A stretch of 64,000 bases of DNA, from contig CAWCEV010000003.1 in the NCBI GenBank assembly GCA_963794655.1, forward strand, positions 620,001-684,000, read 5' to 3'. Of this stretch, positions 1-7,271 are shown piece by piece (within the stretch, counting starts at the first letter, position 1; each line of letters opens with the position of its first letter). A model generated the notes under the pieces. It was not told where the DNA came from. It was given only the letters and a program-made list of their open reading frames with translations, and searched no databases. The translations under genes were made by a program, and so were the position numbers. Source of the stretch: Roseiarcus sp963794655 (GTDB lineage: Bacteria; Pseudomonadota; Alphaproteobacteria; Rhizobiales; Beijerinckiaceae).

Positions 1-16
1 AGAAACGGCGCGCTAG

Positions 17-1444
17 GTGGACTTATATCTCGCGGCGTCCGCGGTGTTCGAAAGCCACCCGCTTCTTGTCGGCGCGATCCATATCTTGATGGCTGGCGCC
101 GTCACAGTCCACGTATTGCTGACCAAACGCGACGTTCCCGCAGCGATCGGCTGGATCGGGCTTGCCTGGCTCGCCCCCGTCCTCGGGTCGATCCTTTACG
201 TTGGATTCGGCGTCAATCGGGTGAGGCGCCGGGCGCGGCGGCTGAAGGGGCCGGTTCGAAGCCACGAATCCTCGCCCGCGGGCGACGAAGCGCCGGATGA
301 ACCACTCGATCGCCTGAAGGCCGCCGTCGGCAGGATCACCGGCCGGGAACTCGCGCCCGGCAAGGTGGCCGCGGTGCTCGACTGCGGCGACGAAGCCTAT
401 CCGCAAATGCTGGCTGCGATCGAGAGCGCGAAGAGCCACATCCGGCTCTGCAGCTATATCTTCCGCGCCGACATGATCGGCATGCGATTCATCGACGCTT
501 TGGCGAAGGCCCAGCGCCGAGGGGTCAAAATCCGCGTCCTGATCGACGGGTTCGGCGGCGGATTCGTGCTCTCGCCCGCCTATCACCGGCTGCGCGGTCA
601 CGGCGTTCCCGTTTCGCGCTTTCTTCACTCGACGCTGCCGTGGAAGATGCCGTTCCTCGATCTCAGGCTGCACAAGAAATGCCTTGTCGTCGACGGGGAG
701 ACTGCCTTCGTCGGCGGCCTCAATATCGGCGATGAGAACCTGCTCGCGCGCCAGCCCGCGGCGCCGGTCCGCGACACCCATTTCCGCCTGGACGGGCCGA
801 TCATCCGCCAGATCGAGCAGGAATTCGACGACGACTGGCTGTTTGCGACCGGCGAAGCGCCGATTCCCGCCGACCCGGTCCGTCAGGCGCTTCCCTCCCC
901 TTACTCGCCGACGCGCGTAATCGTCGCCGGACCGGACCAGGACGACGACCAGCTGGTTCTCATTCTCCTCTCCGCGATCAATCTGGCCCGGGCTTCGATC
1001 AGGATCGCCACGCCCTATTTCCTGCCGCCGGAGCAACTGATCACGGCGCTTCAGTTGGCGGCCTTGCGCGGCGTCGAGGTCGATATTCTCCTGCCGGGCA
1101 GAACGAATCATCGGCTCGTCGCCTGGGCGGCACGAACGCATATTCGCCCCCTGATCGAGGCGGGCTGTCGCGTCTGGCGAAGCGCGCCGCCGTTCGATCA
1201 CTCGAAACTGATGACGGTCGACGGCGAATGGAGCCTCATCGGCAGCCCGAATATGGACATTCGAAGCCTGCGCTTGAATTTCGAGCTCGCCGTCGAGATA
1301 TACGATCCGGAGTTGGCTGCGCGGCTTGCGAAAATCATTGACGCCCGCCGCGTCAACCCGGTCACTCTGCAAGAGATCGACAAACGAAATTTCGTCACTA
1401 AGCTCAGGGATGCTGCGGCGCGGCTCGCCATGCCCTATATCTGA
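17..1444 (+). CDS. cls: Cardiolipin synthase (phospholipase D family)
   Basis: Membrane enzyme that makes cardiolipin by transferring a phosphatidyl group between phospholipids. Two N-terminal hydrophobic segments (about residues 15-65) match the PLDNc membrane anchor of Cls proteins. Two HKD catalytic motifs are visible: LHKKCLVVDG with His near residue 218, and FDHSKLMTVDG with His near residue 395, followed by GSPNMDIRS. At 475 aa it has the usual length. It starts with GTG close to the window edge, so a slightly earlier start cannot be excluded. The endonuclease/exonuclease/phosphatase gene follows 25 bp downstream on the same strand, suggesting co-transcription. Confidence 0.92.
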   Translation: MDLYLAASAVFESHPLLVGAIHILMAGAVTVHVLLTKRDVPAAIGWIGLAWLAPVLGSILYVGFGVNRVRRRARRLKGPVRSHESSPAGDEAPDEPLDRLKAAVGRITGRELAPGKVAAVLDCGDEAYPQMLAAIESAKSHIRLCSYIFRADMIGMRFIDALAKAQRRGVKIRVLIDGFGGGFVLSPAYHRLRGHGVPVSRFLHSTLPWKMPFLDLRLHKKCLVVDGETAFVGGLNIGDENLLARQPAAPVRDTHFRLDGPIIRQIEQEFDDDWLFATGEAPIPADPVRQALPSPYSPTRVIVAGPDQDDDQLVLILLSAINLARASIRIATPYFLPPEQLITALQLAALRGVEVDILLPGRTNHRLVAWAARTHIRPLIEAGCRVWRSAPPFDHSKLMTVDGEWSLIGSPNMDIRSLRLNFELAVEIYDPELAARLAKIIDARRVNPVTLQEIDKRNFVTKLRDAAARLAMPYI

Positions 1445-1469
1445 ATGCGGATCGGATTCGAGGTCTCGA

Positions 1470-2183
1470 GTGAAAGTTGCATCTTACAACATCCACAAGT
1501 GCCGCGGCTCCGATGGCATGACCCGTCCCGACCGAATTGTCGGGGTGATCCGCGAGCTTCAGGCCGATGTCGTCGCCCTTCAGGAAGTCGACCGGCGTTT
1601 CGGCAGCCGCGGCGGCCTGCTCGATCCGGCGGCGCTCAGGCGGGAGACGGGCATGCACCTTCTGGTGCAGTCGGACGTTTCCCACCGTCACGGCTGGCAT
1701 GGCAACGCGCTGCTGGTGCGCAGCGATCCCATTTCCTACTCGCGTTCACGCCTGAAGCTGCCGGGCGGCGAGCCGCGCGGGGCTGTCGTCGCGGAGCTCG
1801 ATTTCGGCGAGGGTAAATTTCGCGTCATCGCGGCCCATCTTGGTCTTCTTCGGCTCTCGCGAGTGGATCAGGTCGAGGCGATCCTGCACGCCTTCCACAA
1901 CCTGCCCGAGATGCCGACGATCCTGCTCGGGGATTTCAACGAATGGCGCCGGCGCGGCCGCTCGGCCCTCCGCCGATTGGAGCCGACGTTCGGCCTCGCC
2001 CCTTCCGTTCTCAGCTTTCCTTCCCCGCGCCCGATTTTCGCACTCGATCGCATCCTTGGCTGGCCGAAAGGCCTGATCACCGACGTCGCCGTCCATGACT
2101 CGCCGCTCGCCCGGCGATCGTCCGACCACCTTCCCTTGACGGCCAAAGTGCACCTGACGCCCGCGCAGCGGATCGCGGCATAA
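1470..2183 (+). CDS. Endonuclease/exonuclease/phosphatase family protein
   Basis: About 237 aa. The start is placed at a GTG giving VKVASYNIHKC, because the conserved fold begins there; the open frame continues upstream into cls. Family motifs in order are SYNIHKCRG, QEVDRRF (metal-binding Glu), GDFNEW (catalytic Asp/Asn) and a C-terminal SDHLPL (catalytic His). It would hydrolyse a phosphodiester or phosphomonoester bond; the substrate is not readable from sequence. It sits next to cls, a pairing that would fit a lipid-related phosphodiesterase role, but that is inference. Confidence 0.88.
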   Translation: MKVASYNIHKCRGSDGMTRPDRIVGVIRELQADVVALQEVDRRFGSRGGLLDPAALRRETGMHLLVQSDVSHRHGWHGNALLVRSDPISYSRSRLKLPGGEPRGAVVAELDFGEGKFRVIAAHLGLLRLSRVDQVEAILHAFHNLPEMPTILLGDFNEWRRRGRSALRRLEPTFGLAPSVLSFPSPRPIFALDRILGWPKGLITDVAVHDSPLARRSSDHLPLTAKVHLTPAQRIAA

Positions 2184-2222
2184 AGCCGCAATCTGTCGGT
2201 TGGACTGGGAAGGGCGCCTCTC

Positions 2223-2243
2223 ATTCCCGCGCGAAGCGGGAAT
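2223..2243. repeat. REP-like palindrome, left of IS110
   Basis: Inverted arms ATTCCCGC / GCGGGAAT around a 5-base spacer, in the intergenic space after the EEP gene and next to the IS110 insertion. A related GC palindrome lies on the other side of the IS at 3426-3445. Confidence 0.55.
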
Positions 2244-2289
2244 CTAGAGTCACATCAGAGCCTTGAGCCTGGCGACTGTATTGGTCGGG

Positions 2290-3237
2290 TCAAGCGAAGG
2301 TTGCTTGATCGAAGGTGATATTGTCGCGGACGAGGGCGTTTGCGATTGCGACCATTCGACGGGCGATGGCGACGAGGGCGACCTTTGGGGGTTTTCCTGC
2401 GCCGCGCAGGTCCTTGTAGATGCGCTTGAAGCGCGGATGGCTGCGGACGGCCACGAGGGCGGCCATGTAGAAGGCGGCTCGCAAACAGGGCCGGCCGCCG
2501 GAGATGGCGTTTCGGCCTGGCGAGAGGCCGGATTGCGAGGGGTGGGGCGCGAGGCCCGCGAGGCTGGCGGCCTCCTTTCGGCCGAGTTCGCCCAGCTCCG
2601 GCATTTCGATGGCGACCAGGGCCGAGATGCGCGCGGCGATGCCAGGGATCGAGGACAGAATGGCGCGCCGGCGCGCCATTCTGTCCTCGGCCTCGATGCG
2701 GCGGTCGAGCTCGGCCTCGATCGTCCGGCGCCTGTCCTCGAGCAAGGCGATCATCTCCCGGCATGATTCGGCGATCAGCGGATCGAAGGCCTGCTTGAGG
2801 CGGGTCTTCTCGATCGCAATCGATTCGGTCAGTTGCCGCCGTCTTGTCGACAGCGCCTTCAAGACCGCCTGTCCGGCGTCCCGGAGAGGTCGCAGTTCAT
2901 CGGCCATAAAGTGAGCAAAGCGCGCAATCAGGCTTGCGTCCAGCCTGTCGGTCTTGGCGATGAGGCCCTCGGCGTCGCGAAACGCCTTGATCCGCCTCGG
3001 ATTGACCGTGAAGACCGTGACGCCCGCCTCGATCAGCGCGGCGACGAGCTTGTGCGCATAGCCGCCGATCGCCTCCATCGCCACCCGGCCGACGCCGCGC
3101 TGGCGAAGCGCCGCGACAATCGTTGCAACGCCTGCCTCGCTGTTGCGCGCGCGCATCGGCTTGGCGAAGGGATGGAATCCAAGGTCAAGCCAGGTCGAGC
3201 CGACATCGACGCCGGCCGAAACGGAAGTCTCAAGCAT
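2290..3237 (-). CDS. IS110-family transposase
   Basis: About 315 aa starting at MLETSVSAGVDVG; the frame remains open further upstream, but the family begins here. The N-terminal DEDD (RuvC-like) domain shows GVDVGSTWLDLG (first Asp, residue 11), AMEAIGGYAHKL (Glu) and KTDRLDASLIARF (Asp pair). The C-terminal Transposase_20 half shows SIPGIAARISALV and ASLAGLAPHPSQSG, with the conserved serine region NAISGGRPCLRAAFY. It looks intact. A 40-bp perfect DNA palindrome lies inside the coding sequence at 2650-2689. Confidence 0.95.
   Translation of the reverse strand: MLETSVSAGVDVGSTWLDLGFHPFAKPMRARNSEAGVATIVAALRQRGVGRVAMEAIGGYAHKLVAALIEAGVTVFTVNPRRIKAFRDAEGLIAKTDRLDASLIARFAHFMADELRPLRDAGQAVLKALSTRRRQLTESIAIEKTRLKQAFDPLIAESCREMIALLEDRRRTIEAELDRRIEAEDRMARRRAILSSIPGIAARISALVAIEMPELGELGRKEAASLAGLAPHPSQSGLSPGRNAISGGRPCLRAAFYMAALVAVRSHPRFKRIYKDLRGAGKPPKVALVAIARRMVAIANALVRDNITFDQATFA
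2650..2689. repeat. 40-bp perfect palindrome inside the IS110 transposase gene
   Basis: The 20-base arm beginning CGAGGACAGAATGGCG is followed directly by its exact reverse complement, with no spacer. Both strands therefore encode nearly the same peptide, EDRMARRRAILSS. In the transposase this lies in the linker between the DEDD and Transposase_20 domains. Confidence 0.9.
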
Positions 3238-3566
3238 GGGGATTGATCCTGTCCTATACACGAGCGCGCGTTCGCAGCGGCCCTTGCGACTGTTCGGAAC
3301 AAAACACCCGCATCCGGGACCCAGCCAGGCAGCGAACTCTCCCTCGATTGGGGGCAAAGCCCAGGATGCCCACGGTCGCCGGATGCGACGACCCGATCTT
3401 ATCCAAGTCGCCACGCAGGTATAGGATGCCCGCGTTCGCGGGCATGACAGCAAACGCGCTTGAGGGTCCGTTGCTCTACGCCGCCCCAGCCGCGCCTTGC
3501 GCACGGGCACGGTGAGAAAAAGCATATCCCGTGCCGCGTAACCCTTTGAAAAGTCTCGATACGGAC
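3238..3566. other. Gene-free stretch between IS110 transposase and IS1595
   Basis: About 330 bp without a convincing gene. It holds the upstream end of the IS110 element, the REP-like palindrome at 3426-3445 and, at its right edge, the target site of the IS1595 transposon. Short open frames here do not resemble known proteins. Confidence 0.5.
3426..3445. repeat. REP-like palindrome, right of IS110
   Basis: Perfect 9-bp arms ATGCCCGCG / CGCGGGCAT around TT. It resembles the left palindrome (core CCCGC...GCGGG) and the dispersed intergenic palindromes common in GC-rich genomes. Confidence 0.55.
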
Positions 3567-3574
3567 GAGGGAAT
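3567..3574. repeat. IS1595 target-site duplication, left copy
   Basis: GAGGGAAT, directly abutting the left inverted repeat and identical to 7272-7279. Eight bases is the usual target duplication for IS1595 elements. Confidence 0.95.
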
Positions 3575-3598
3575 GGTGATTATAACCTTGACAAAAGT
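3575..3598 (+). repeat. IS1595 left terminal inverted repeat
   Basis: The 24-bp repeat begins GGTGATTATAACCTTGAC and matches the reverse complement of 7248-7271 at 23 of 24 positions; only the third base differs. It contains an outward-in TTGACA that can act as a -35 element. Confidence 0.95.
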
Positions 3599-3633
3599 AA
3601 CCCAAGAGATAGATAGGCCGAGACAGGCCGGCG

Positions 3634-4293
3634 TCACGATGCAGATGAGGGAGGCCGGGGCGAGCGTCTTGGCCGACCCAGATTTTTCTGCCTCTTTAGA
3701 AGAGAAGGCTGAGGCGGTGTATAACGCCATGTCATCCGTAAAAGTCGCTCATGAAGAGAAGATGTCACGCGCCCGTCGCGGGCCGCGTCCATTCCAAGTA
3801 TAAGGTATATGCCGAGTAAGTCACTATGTAGTTTCTTAAACTCGTCTATTGAGATTGTAAACTCTTTGATGCTCTTAGGCCTATACTTTTTGTTGGAAAC
3901 GCGATATGCATTGTCTCCTGCGGCCTCTGCGCCCCAATGAACCAGATGATTGCGTATAGTGCCGATTGTAGCTAATTGGGAGAACGCGCTCGAAAGGCGC
4001 TCCTTGCGTTCCGATTGGCCAGTTATATCTAGAATGTTGTTTATTAAATCCTTTGCCTGATCAGTTCTTACCCCGTGAAAAATAACGCCCGCTTTGGCTT
4101 TCGTGGTGCCGCTCAATCGCCATAACAAGAAAAGTAGTTGGGCTTCGGCCTTGGCATATCCGTGAATGAAGCGGCCTAGATGAAACCAATATTCGTGATA
4201 TGGTTGGTCAAACGCCCTCTGGGCCTCCCCAAGACCCCCATCGAGGTAATCTGAAATGACGGGCATACCGAATGAACCGCTTCCGCCGGACAC
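3634..4293 (-). CDS. Cargo protein with HEPN-like RX4H motif
   Basis: 219 aa, mostly alpha-helical by eye. The segment FHLGRFIHGYAKAEAQ and, near residue 115, TIRNHLVHWG are notable: RNHLVH fits the R-X(4-6)-H signature of HEPN ribonuclease domains used in toxins, Abi and CRISPR effectors. That assignment is inferred from the motif and helical character only. The conserved-looking part ends near residue 170; the last 50 residues are basic and Pro/Ser-rich and overlap a small ORF on the other strand. An alternative start is Met10 (4266). It lies inside the IS1595 unit, divergent from the small ORF at 4256 and the SLATT gene. Confidence 0.6.
   Translation of the reverse strand: MSGGSGSFGMPVISDYLDGGLGEAQRAFDQPYHEYWFHLGRFIHGYAKAEAQLLFLLWRLSGTTKAKAGVIFHGVRTDQAKDLINNILDITGQSERKERLSSAFSQLATIGTIRNHLVHWGAEAAGDNAYRVSNKKYRPKSIKEFTISIDEFKKLHSDLLGIYLILGMDAARDGRVTSSLHERLLRMTWRYTPPQPSLLKRQKNLGRPRRSPRPPSSAS
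3639..3803 (+). CDS. Possible small cargo protein near the left end
   Basis: 54 aa, unrecognised, with a plausible composition (SLEEKAEAVYNAMSSVKVAHEE). The frame is open back through the left inverted repeat. It overlaps the 3' end of the HEPN-like gene on the opposite strand, so only one of the two may be real over this stretch. There is no good ribosome site. The inverted repeat provides a TTGACA that could drive it. Confidence 0.3.
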   Translation: MQMREAGASVLADPDFSASLEEKAEAVYNAMSSVKVAHEEKMSRARRGPRPFQV

Positions 4294-4492
4294 GCGGGAG
4301 GTGGATATCGCGACTCAGATCATGACCGCAATGGTCAGAATGCCCCCAGAGCCGCATAAGGACGCGCCGAAGCCACTAACCACCAAGGGCGAGGCGCAGC
4401 GGCGACGGCGTGAAAACGAGCGTGTAGGCGTGAGTAAAAGTTATGGCGGGCCTGGTGAGGGACGCGCTCCAGGATTTTCGCCGGAGCGTTGA
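4256..4492 (+). CDS. Small basic hypothetical protein
   Basis: 78 aa, unrecognised. The central part, IATQIMTAMVRMPPEPHKD followed by a Lys/Arg-rich tail, has the look of small mobile-element-associated proteins with an MPPxPHxD segment. Its start overlaps the start of the divergent HEPN-like gene by up to 38 bp, and its end overlaps the SLATT start by 50 bp, so one of these starts may be further in. Confidence 0.4.
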   Translation: MTGIPNEPLPPDTREVDIATQIMTAMVRMPPEPHKDAPKPLTTKGEAQRRRRENERVGVSKSYGGPGEGRAPGFSPER

Positions 4493-5063
4493 AATAACAA
4501 GAGATGCCAGATTCCAAGCCAGCCTTAGGTTGGCTAGGCGCCAACGCGCGTCCGCCTACGTGGTATCTCTTCTATCCCTGTACGTAATAGCGCTATCCCT
4601 GATTCCAAACATAGTCAAGCTGGAGATCAATCAAAGTCAGATTCTCTTGGCCTGCTCGGTTATATTGTCGGTTTTCATAATATTTACATCACTTATCGAT
4701 GGTGCGCAGAATTTCTATCACAAAGGTGAGTTGCTACACCAATGCGCTAGAAAAATTGCCTCAATAAATCATAAACTAAAAAACGTCGATACTGAAAGGG
4801 ACGGGGCTATGAAGCAATTAGAAGATCTTCAAATTGCCTATCAAACTGCGTTAGACGAATGTCCCGTCAATCATGATAACGTTGATTTCTATTTTACGAT
4901 GATACGAAAGCCACATTTATTTCCCGATAATTATCACTGGAAGCGCGTGTGGCCCCTCAGGACTCTATATAGAATTAGGTTGTTTTGTATGCTCAACTCG
5001 TGGTTGCTGCCTCATTGCCTCGCGGTGGTCGCTATCTCAATCATACTTATACGGTACGTCTAA
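4443..5063 (+). CDS. SLATT-domain membrane protein
   Basis: 206 aa. Two adjacent transmembrane helices (about 38-58 and 66-86) are followed by the segment FYHKGELLHQCARKI and a long charged helical region. A third hydrophobic helix lies at the C-terminus (about 183-204). A paired-TM region plus a conserved ELLHxCARxI helix is what I know of SLATT domains (SMODS- and SLOG-associating two-TM effectors), which are predicted pore-forming effectors of nucleotide-sensing conflict systems. No nucleotide cyclase or SLOG sensor is present beside it; the neighbours are a HEPN-like protein and an Ntn hydrolase. Base composition is clearly AT-rich, indicating foreign origin. Confidence 0.75.
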   Translation: MAGLVRDALQDFRRSVEITRDARFQASLRLARRQRASAYVVSLLSLYVIALSLIPNIVKLEINQSQILLACSVILSVFIIFTSLIDGAQNFYHKGELLHQCARKIASINHKLKNVDTERDGAMKQLEDLQIAYQTALDECPVNHDNVDFYFTMIRKPHLFPDNYHWKRVWPLRTLYRIRLFCMLNSWLLPHCLAVVAISIILIRYV

Positions 5064-5270
5064 CCCATCGGATGGTAATGGTACAGACTCCTCTTTTGCC
5101 CAACCATGACGCATATTCGTTGATGCATGTGATTCTTCCGGAACACAGCGGCCAGTATAAAGAAGTCTCATTCCACGCATAGACGCTACCCAATCATTCG
5201 TGTTAGCTCCGCCTGTCTCTATTTGCTCATTGAGTGTTGCGATCCCCATGTATCGTCTTTGATTGGACAT
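5037..5270 (-). CDS. Small hypothetical protein downstream of the Ntn hydrolase
   Basis: 77 aa, unrecognised (begins MSNQRRYMGIATLNEQIE). An AAGGA seven bases before the ATG is a good ribosome site, and the start lies within the last 44 bp of the Ntn hydrolase gene, typical of translational coupling. The 3' end overlaps the end of the convergent SLATT gene by 27 bp. It may be a partner or substrate of the hydrolase; that is inference. Confidence 0.45.
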   Translation of the reverse strand: MSNQRRYMGIATLNEQIETGGANTNDWVASMRGMRLLYTGRCVPEESHASTNMRHGWAKEESVPLPSDGLDVPYKYD

Positions 5271-6066
5271 TTTTGTATCCTTCCGTTCTAGTGATAGTGG
5301 CAACGTCTACCGCGCCTCCAACGCCCCTCACGTCTGTTGTATATTGCATCAATTGGGAAGTCGTCCTTACAAGTAGGATAGACAAATCGACGCAGTCCTG
5401 TAGCGGCAGGAATTGATATGGGATTTTCAAGGCGTGCAACTGAGTCGCTTCGGTTGAAGCGGCGCTAATATCTTGATCACTAATGGTCAATTTCTGCTTT
5501 AAGTGGTGTATCACCATTGGGTCTGACCCACTCAATAGCCTAGCCACAATGTGTGTTTGGCCGCCCCAATTAAGACCAAAGTCGTTGACATTTTGCTCCA
5601 TTGGAACAGGCCTAGCCGGGATTATCACGTCATAAACCCGGCCATAAGCCTCGCCTTCGTTGTAACCACCAACCAAAAAACACATATCATTTCCGGCAGG
5701 CGCGCCAGGATGGGCGGCTTGATGCAGCGGAAGAAAAAACTGCCCGAGGCATGTCGCAAACTCCTCAACAGAGAGCCTGCCCTTGCCAGCCAAGCTCGCT
5801 TCTAATTCCGGAATGTAACTGTGGGCAGTTCTCGGCGCGGTGCCCCCAATTGCGCCAAGGCCATATGTTACAGCGGCGACATAGTCTTGACCTGCGCACC
5901 GCAACAGTTTCGTCGCGTTATCATAGAACGCAGAGACAATCATAACGGGTTGGGGCGGAGCGCCTGGTGCGGAAGGAACCCCGATCGGTTGATAGGTCAG
6001 CGTCACGCGGCTATCAGCAGCGAGAACGATCCCCTCCGTCCCTTTGAATACAATGCCGAGCGACAC
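5227..6066 (-). CDS. Proteasome-like Ntn hydrolase (cargo)
   Basis: 279 aa. The N-terminus, MSLGIVFKGTEGIVLAADSR, matches the start of proteasome beta-type Ntn hydrolases, where an N-terminal nucleophile precedes GI/GV...GVVLAADxRxT. Here, after Met removal, the first residue would be Ser rather than the usual Thr. The Asp of LAADSR and a downstream Lys (NATKLLRCAG) could be the other catalytic residues. A second conserved-looking block is FLVGGYNEGEAYGRVYDVII, as in proteasome folds. No ATPase partner (Mpa, HslU, ClpX) is encoded in the element, so it would be a stand-alone or effector-like protease. Base composition is AT-rich like the other cargo. Confidence 0.72.
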   Translation of the reverse strand: MSLGIVFKGTEGIVLAADSRVTLTYQPIGVPSAPGAPPQPVMIVSAFYDNATKLLRCAGQDYVAAVTYGLGAIGGTAPRTAHSYIPELEASLAGKGRLSVEEFATCLGQFFLPLHQAAHPGAPAGNDMCFLVGGYNEGEAYGRVYDVIIPARPVPMEQNVNDFGLNWGGQTHIVARLLSGSDPMVIHHLKQKLTISDQDISAASTEATQLHALKIPYQFLPLQDCVDLSILLVRTTSQLMQYTTDVRGVGGAVDVATITRTEGYKNVQSKTIHGDRNTQ

Positions 6067-6258
6067 GCGTGAGGCTCCTCCCTACCTCACTTTAATGGAC
6101 GAACTCCGCCAGAGTCCAGCCAACGCGCGGTTTAGGGCAAACTGGACCACTACTCATCGGATCGTCGGCTTGACATTTAATAGCGCCTGTGAGATAGTGA
6201 AGGTTCGCCTGTTTCTATTAAACAGTGCAATCCTGCCTATTCCTCCCATTTTCGTTTG
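6067..6258. other. Gap between Ntn hydrolase and transposase
   Basis: A 190-bp AT-rich spacer. A TTGACA at 6170-6175 followed after 17 bases by GATAGT forms a sigma70-like promoter pointing toward the 3' end of the transposase gene on the opposite strand. It could yield an antisense transcript. No protein gene is convincing. Confidence 0.3.
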
Positions 6259-7209
6259 TTAGGTGAGTGCGCCTTCGTTAGGCCGTCGGTATTGCAGGCG
6301 CTTACCCTTGGCTCCCTCAACGATTTTGGCCACACGCTCTGCGTCCTCGATCCCAAGGGCGGAACGGTTTGAGTAGCGAAAATCGAACTCGGCCAGATAG
6401 CGGTGAAGATGCTTCTCGCCACAGTGCTGGTAGACGCCTTTCATGCCGCGCTTGAAAATCGAGTAGTAGCCCTCGACGGTGTTCGTGTTCACCTTCGCCC
6501 CGGTCTCGTGGTCCGTGTACCCATATTCCTTGCGCGAATGATCCACGACGCCATGAGCGGCAAAGTCCTTGCCGATCGCCTCGTAACGACGCGCTTCGTC
6601 CGTCATCAAATGGCTCTCGCGGTCCAGATTCTCGTTCACGATAGGGACAATGTTCTCTTTCGTGGCTTCGTCAATGTGGAACGAGCGCGCACGGCCACCA
6701 CGCTCAACGAGGGTCAAGACCGTGTTCTTGTGACGAACCCAGCCGGGCTTCGCCTCATAGCCTTCGCGCTTCCCGATGAACGTCTCGTCAATCTCTACGG
6801 TCGCCCCTTCGCCGCCCATAGGCGCAAGACCGCCGACGCGCATTGCTTCGCGCAAGCGATGCATCATGAACCACGTCGATTTGTAGCTGACGCCCAACAT
6901 TCGGTGCAGTTGATGGCTCGAAATGCCTTTCTTTGACGAGCCAATGAGATGCGCCGCCAGCCACCACTTAGTTAGCGGTATTTTGCTGCGCTCAAAGATT
7001 GTTCCGACCGTCGCGGTGAACTGGCCCTTGCACTCGTTGCAGTAGCGCAGGCCGGGGCGCGCGGTCTTGGTGGTTAGGGCGGCAATCCGTGCTTGGTCCG
7101 CATTTCCGCAATGAGGGCAAACCTGGCCGTTCGGCCAAACGATCTTTTCGAGCGCTTCGCGTGCGGCGTTTTCGTCAGTGAAGCGCGGGTCTTGCAATTC
7201 GGCGGACAT
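6259..7209 (-). CDS. IS1595-family transposase (ISXO2-like DDE)
   Basis: 316 aa and apparently intact. An N-terminal zinc ribbon has Cys31/Cys34 (VCPHCG) and Cys57/Cys60 (YCNECKG). The helix-turn-helix-like region KGISSHQLHRMLGVSYKST precedes the ISXO2 catalytic domain with VEIDETFIGKREG (Asp141), HIDEATKEN and GYYSIFKRGMKG. It would cut and join the inverted repeats at 3575 and 7271. The start is set by a GGAG seven bases upstream, inside a hairpin that could control translation. Confidence 0.96.
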   Translation of the reverse strand: MSAELQDPRFTDENAAREALEKIVWPNGQVCPHCGNADQARIAALTTKTARPGLRYCNECKGQFTATVGTIFERSKIPLTKWWLAAHLIGSSKKGISSHQLHRMLGVSYKSTWFMMHRLREAMRVGGLAPMGGEGATVEIDETFIGKREGYEAKPGWVRHKNTVLTLVERGGRARSFHIDEATKENIVPIVNENLDRESHLMTDEARRYEAIGKDFAAHGVVDHSRKEYGYTDHETGAKVNTNTVEGYYSIFKRGMKGVYQHCGEKHLHRYLAEFDFRYSNRSALGIEDAERVAKIVEGAKGKRLQYRRPNEGALT

Positions 7210-7234
7210 GTATGGCTCCTATGGAGAGCCATAC
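7210..7234 (-). promoter_or_regulatory. Hairpin covering the transposase ribosome site
   Basis: Perfect 9-bp stem GTATGGCTC / GAGCCATAC with a 7-base loop, ending right before the transposase ATG. On the transcript, the GGAG ribosome site lies at the loop/3'-stem junction, so folding would hide it. Confidence 0.6.
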
Positions 7235-7258
7235 TACATGTCGGCTAACTTTTGTCAA
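7231..7258 (-). promoter_or_regulatory. Transposase promoter within the right inverted repeat
   Basis: Reading leftward, the TTGACA (-35) lies inside the inverted repeat (7253-7258), followed after 16 bases by TAGTAT (-10, 7231-7236). Transcription would start just before the hairpin. Confidence 0.5.
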
Positions 7259-7271
7259 GGTTATAATCGCC
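7248..7271 (-). repeat. IS1595 right terminal inverted repeat
   Basis: A 24-bp repeat ending TTATAATCGCC, the reverse complement of the left repeat with one mismatch. The inward-facing transposase promoter starts inside it. Confidence 0.95.

Larger units (their letters stand above)
2244..3425 (-). mobile_element. IS110-family insertion sequence (limits approximate)
   Basis: A single-ORF IS110-type element. IS110 elements lack clear terminal inverted repeats, so the ends cannot be fixed by eye; the limits given are the two flanking REP-like palindromes. The non-coding part upstream of the transposase start (3238-3425) is where such elements usually carry end or guide sequences. I see no other gene there. 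Confidence 0.6.
3575..7271 (-). mobile_element. IS1595-family transposon with cargo genes
   Basis: A 3,697-bp unit bounded by 24-bp inverted repeats and flanked by perfect 8-bp duplications of GAGGGAAT. The transposase occupies only 6259-7209; the remaining 2.6 kb is cargo, visibly AT-richer than the chromosome around it. The cargo is a HEPN-like protein, a SLATT-type membrane protein, a proteasome-like Ntn hydrolase and two or three small ORFs. Passenger genes are known in the IS1595 family, but I do not recognise this set. Intact ends and an intact transposase suggest recent insertion and possible mobility. Confidence 0.93.

Noticed and set aside
23..1372. 449-codon open frame antisense to cls
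   Set aside because: Shadow of a real gene in GC-rich DNA; Arg/Asp-rich composition, no family features.
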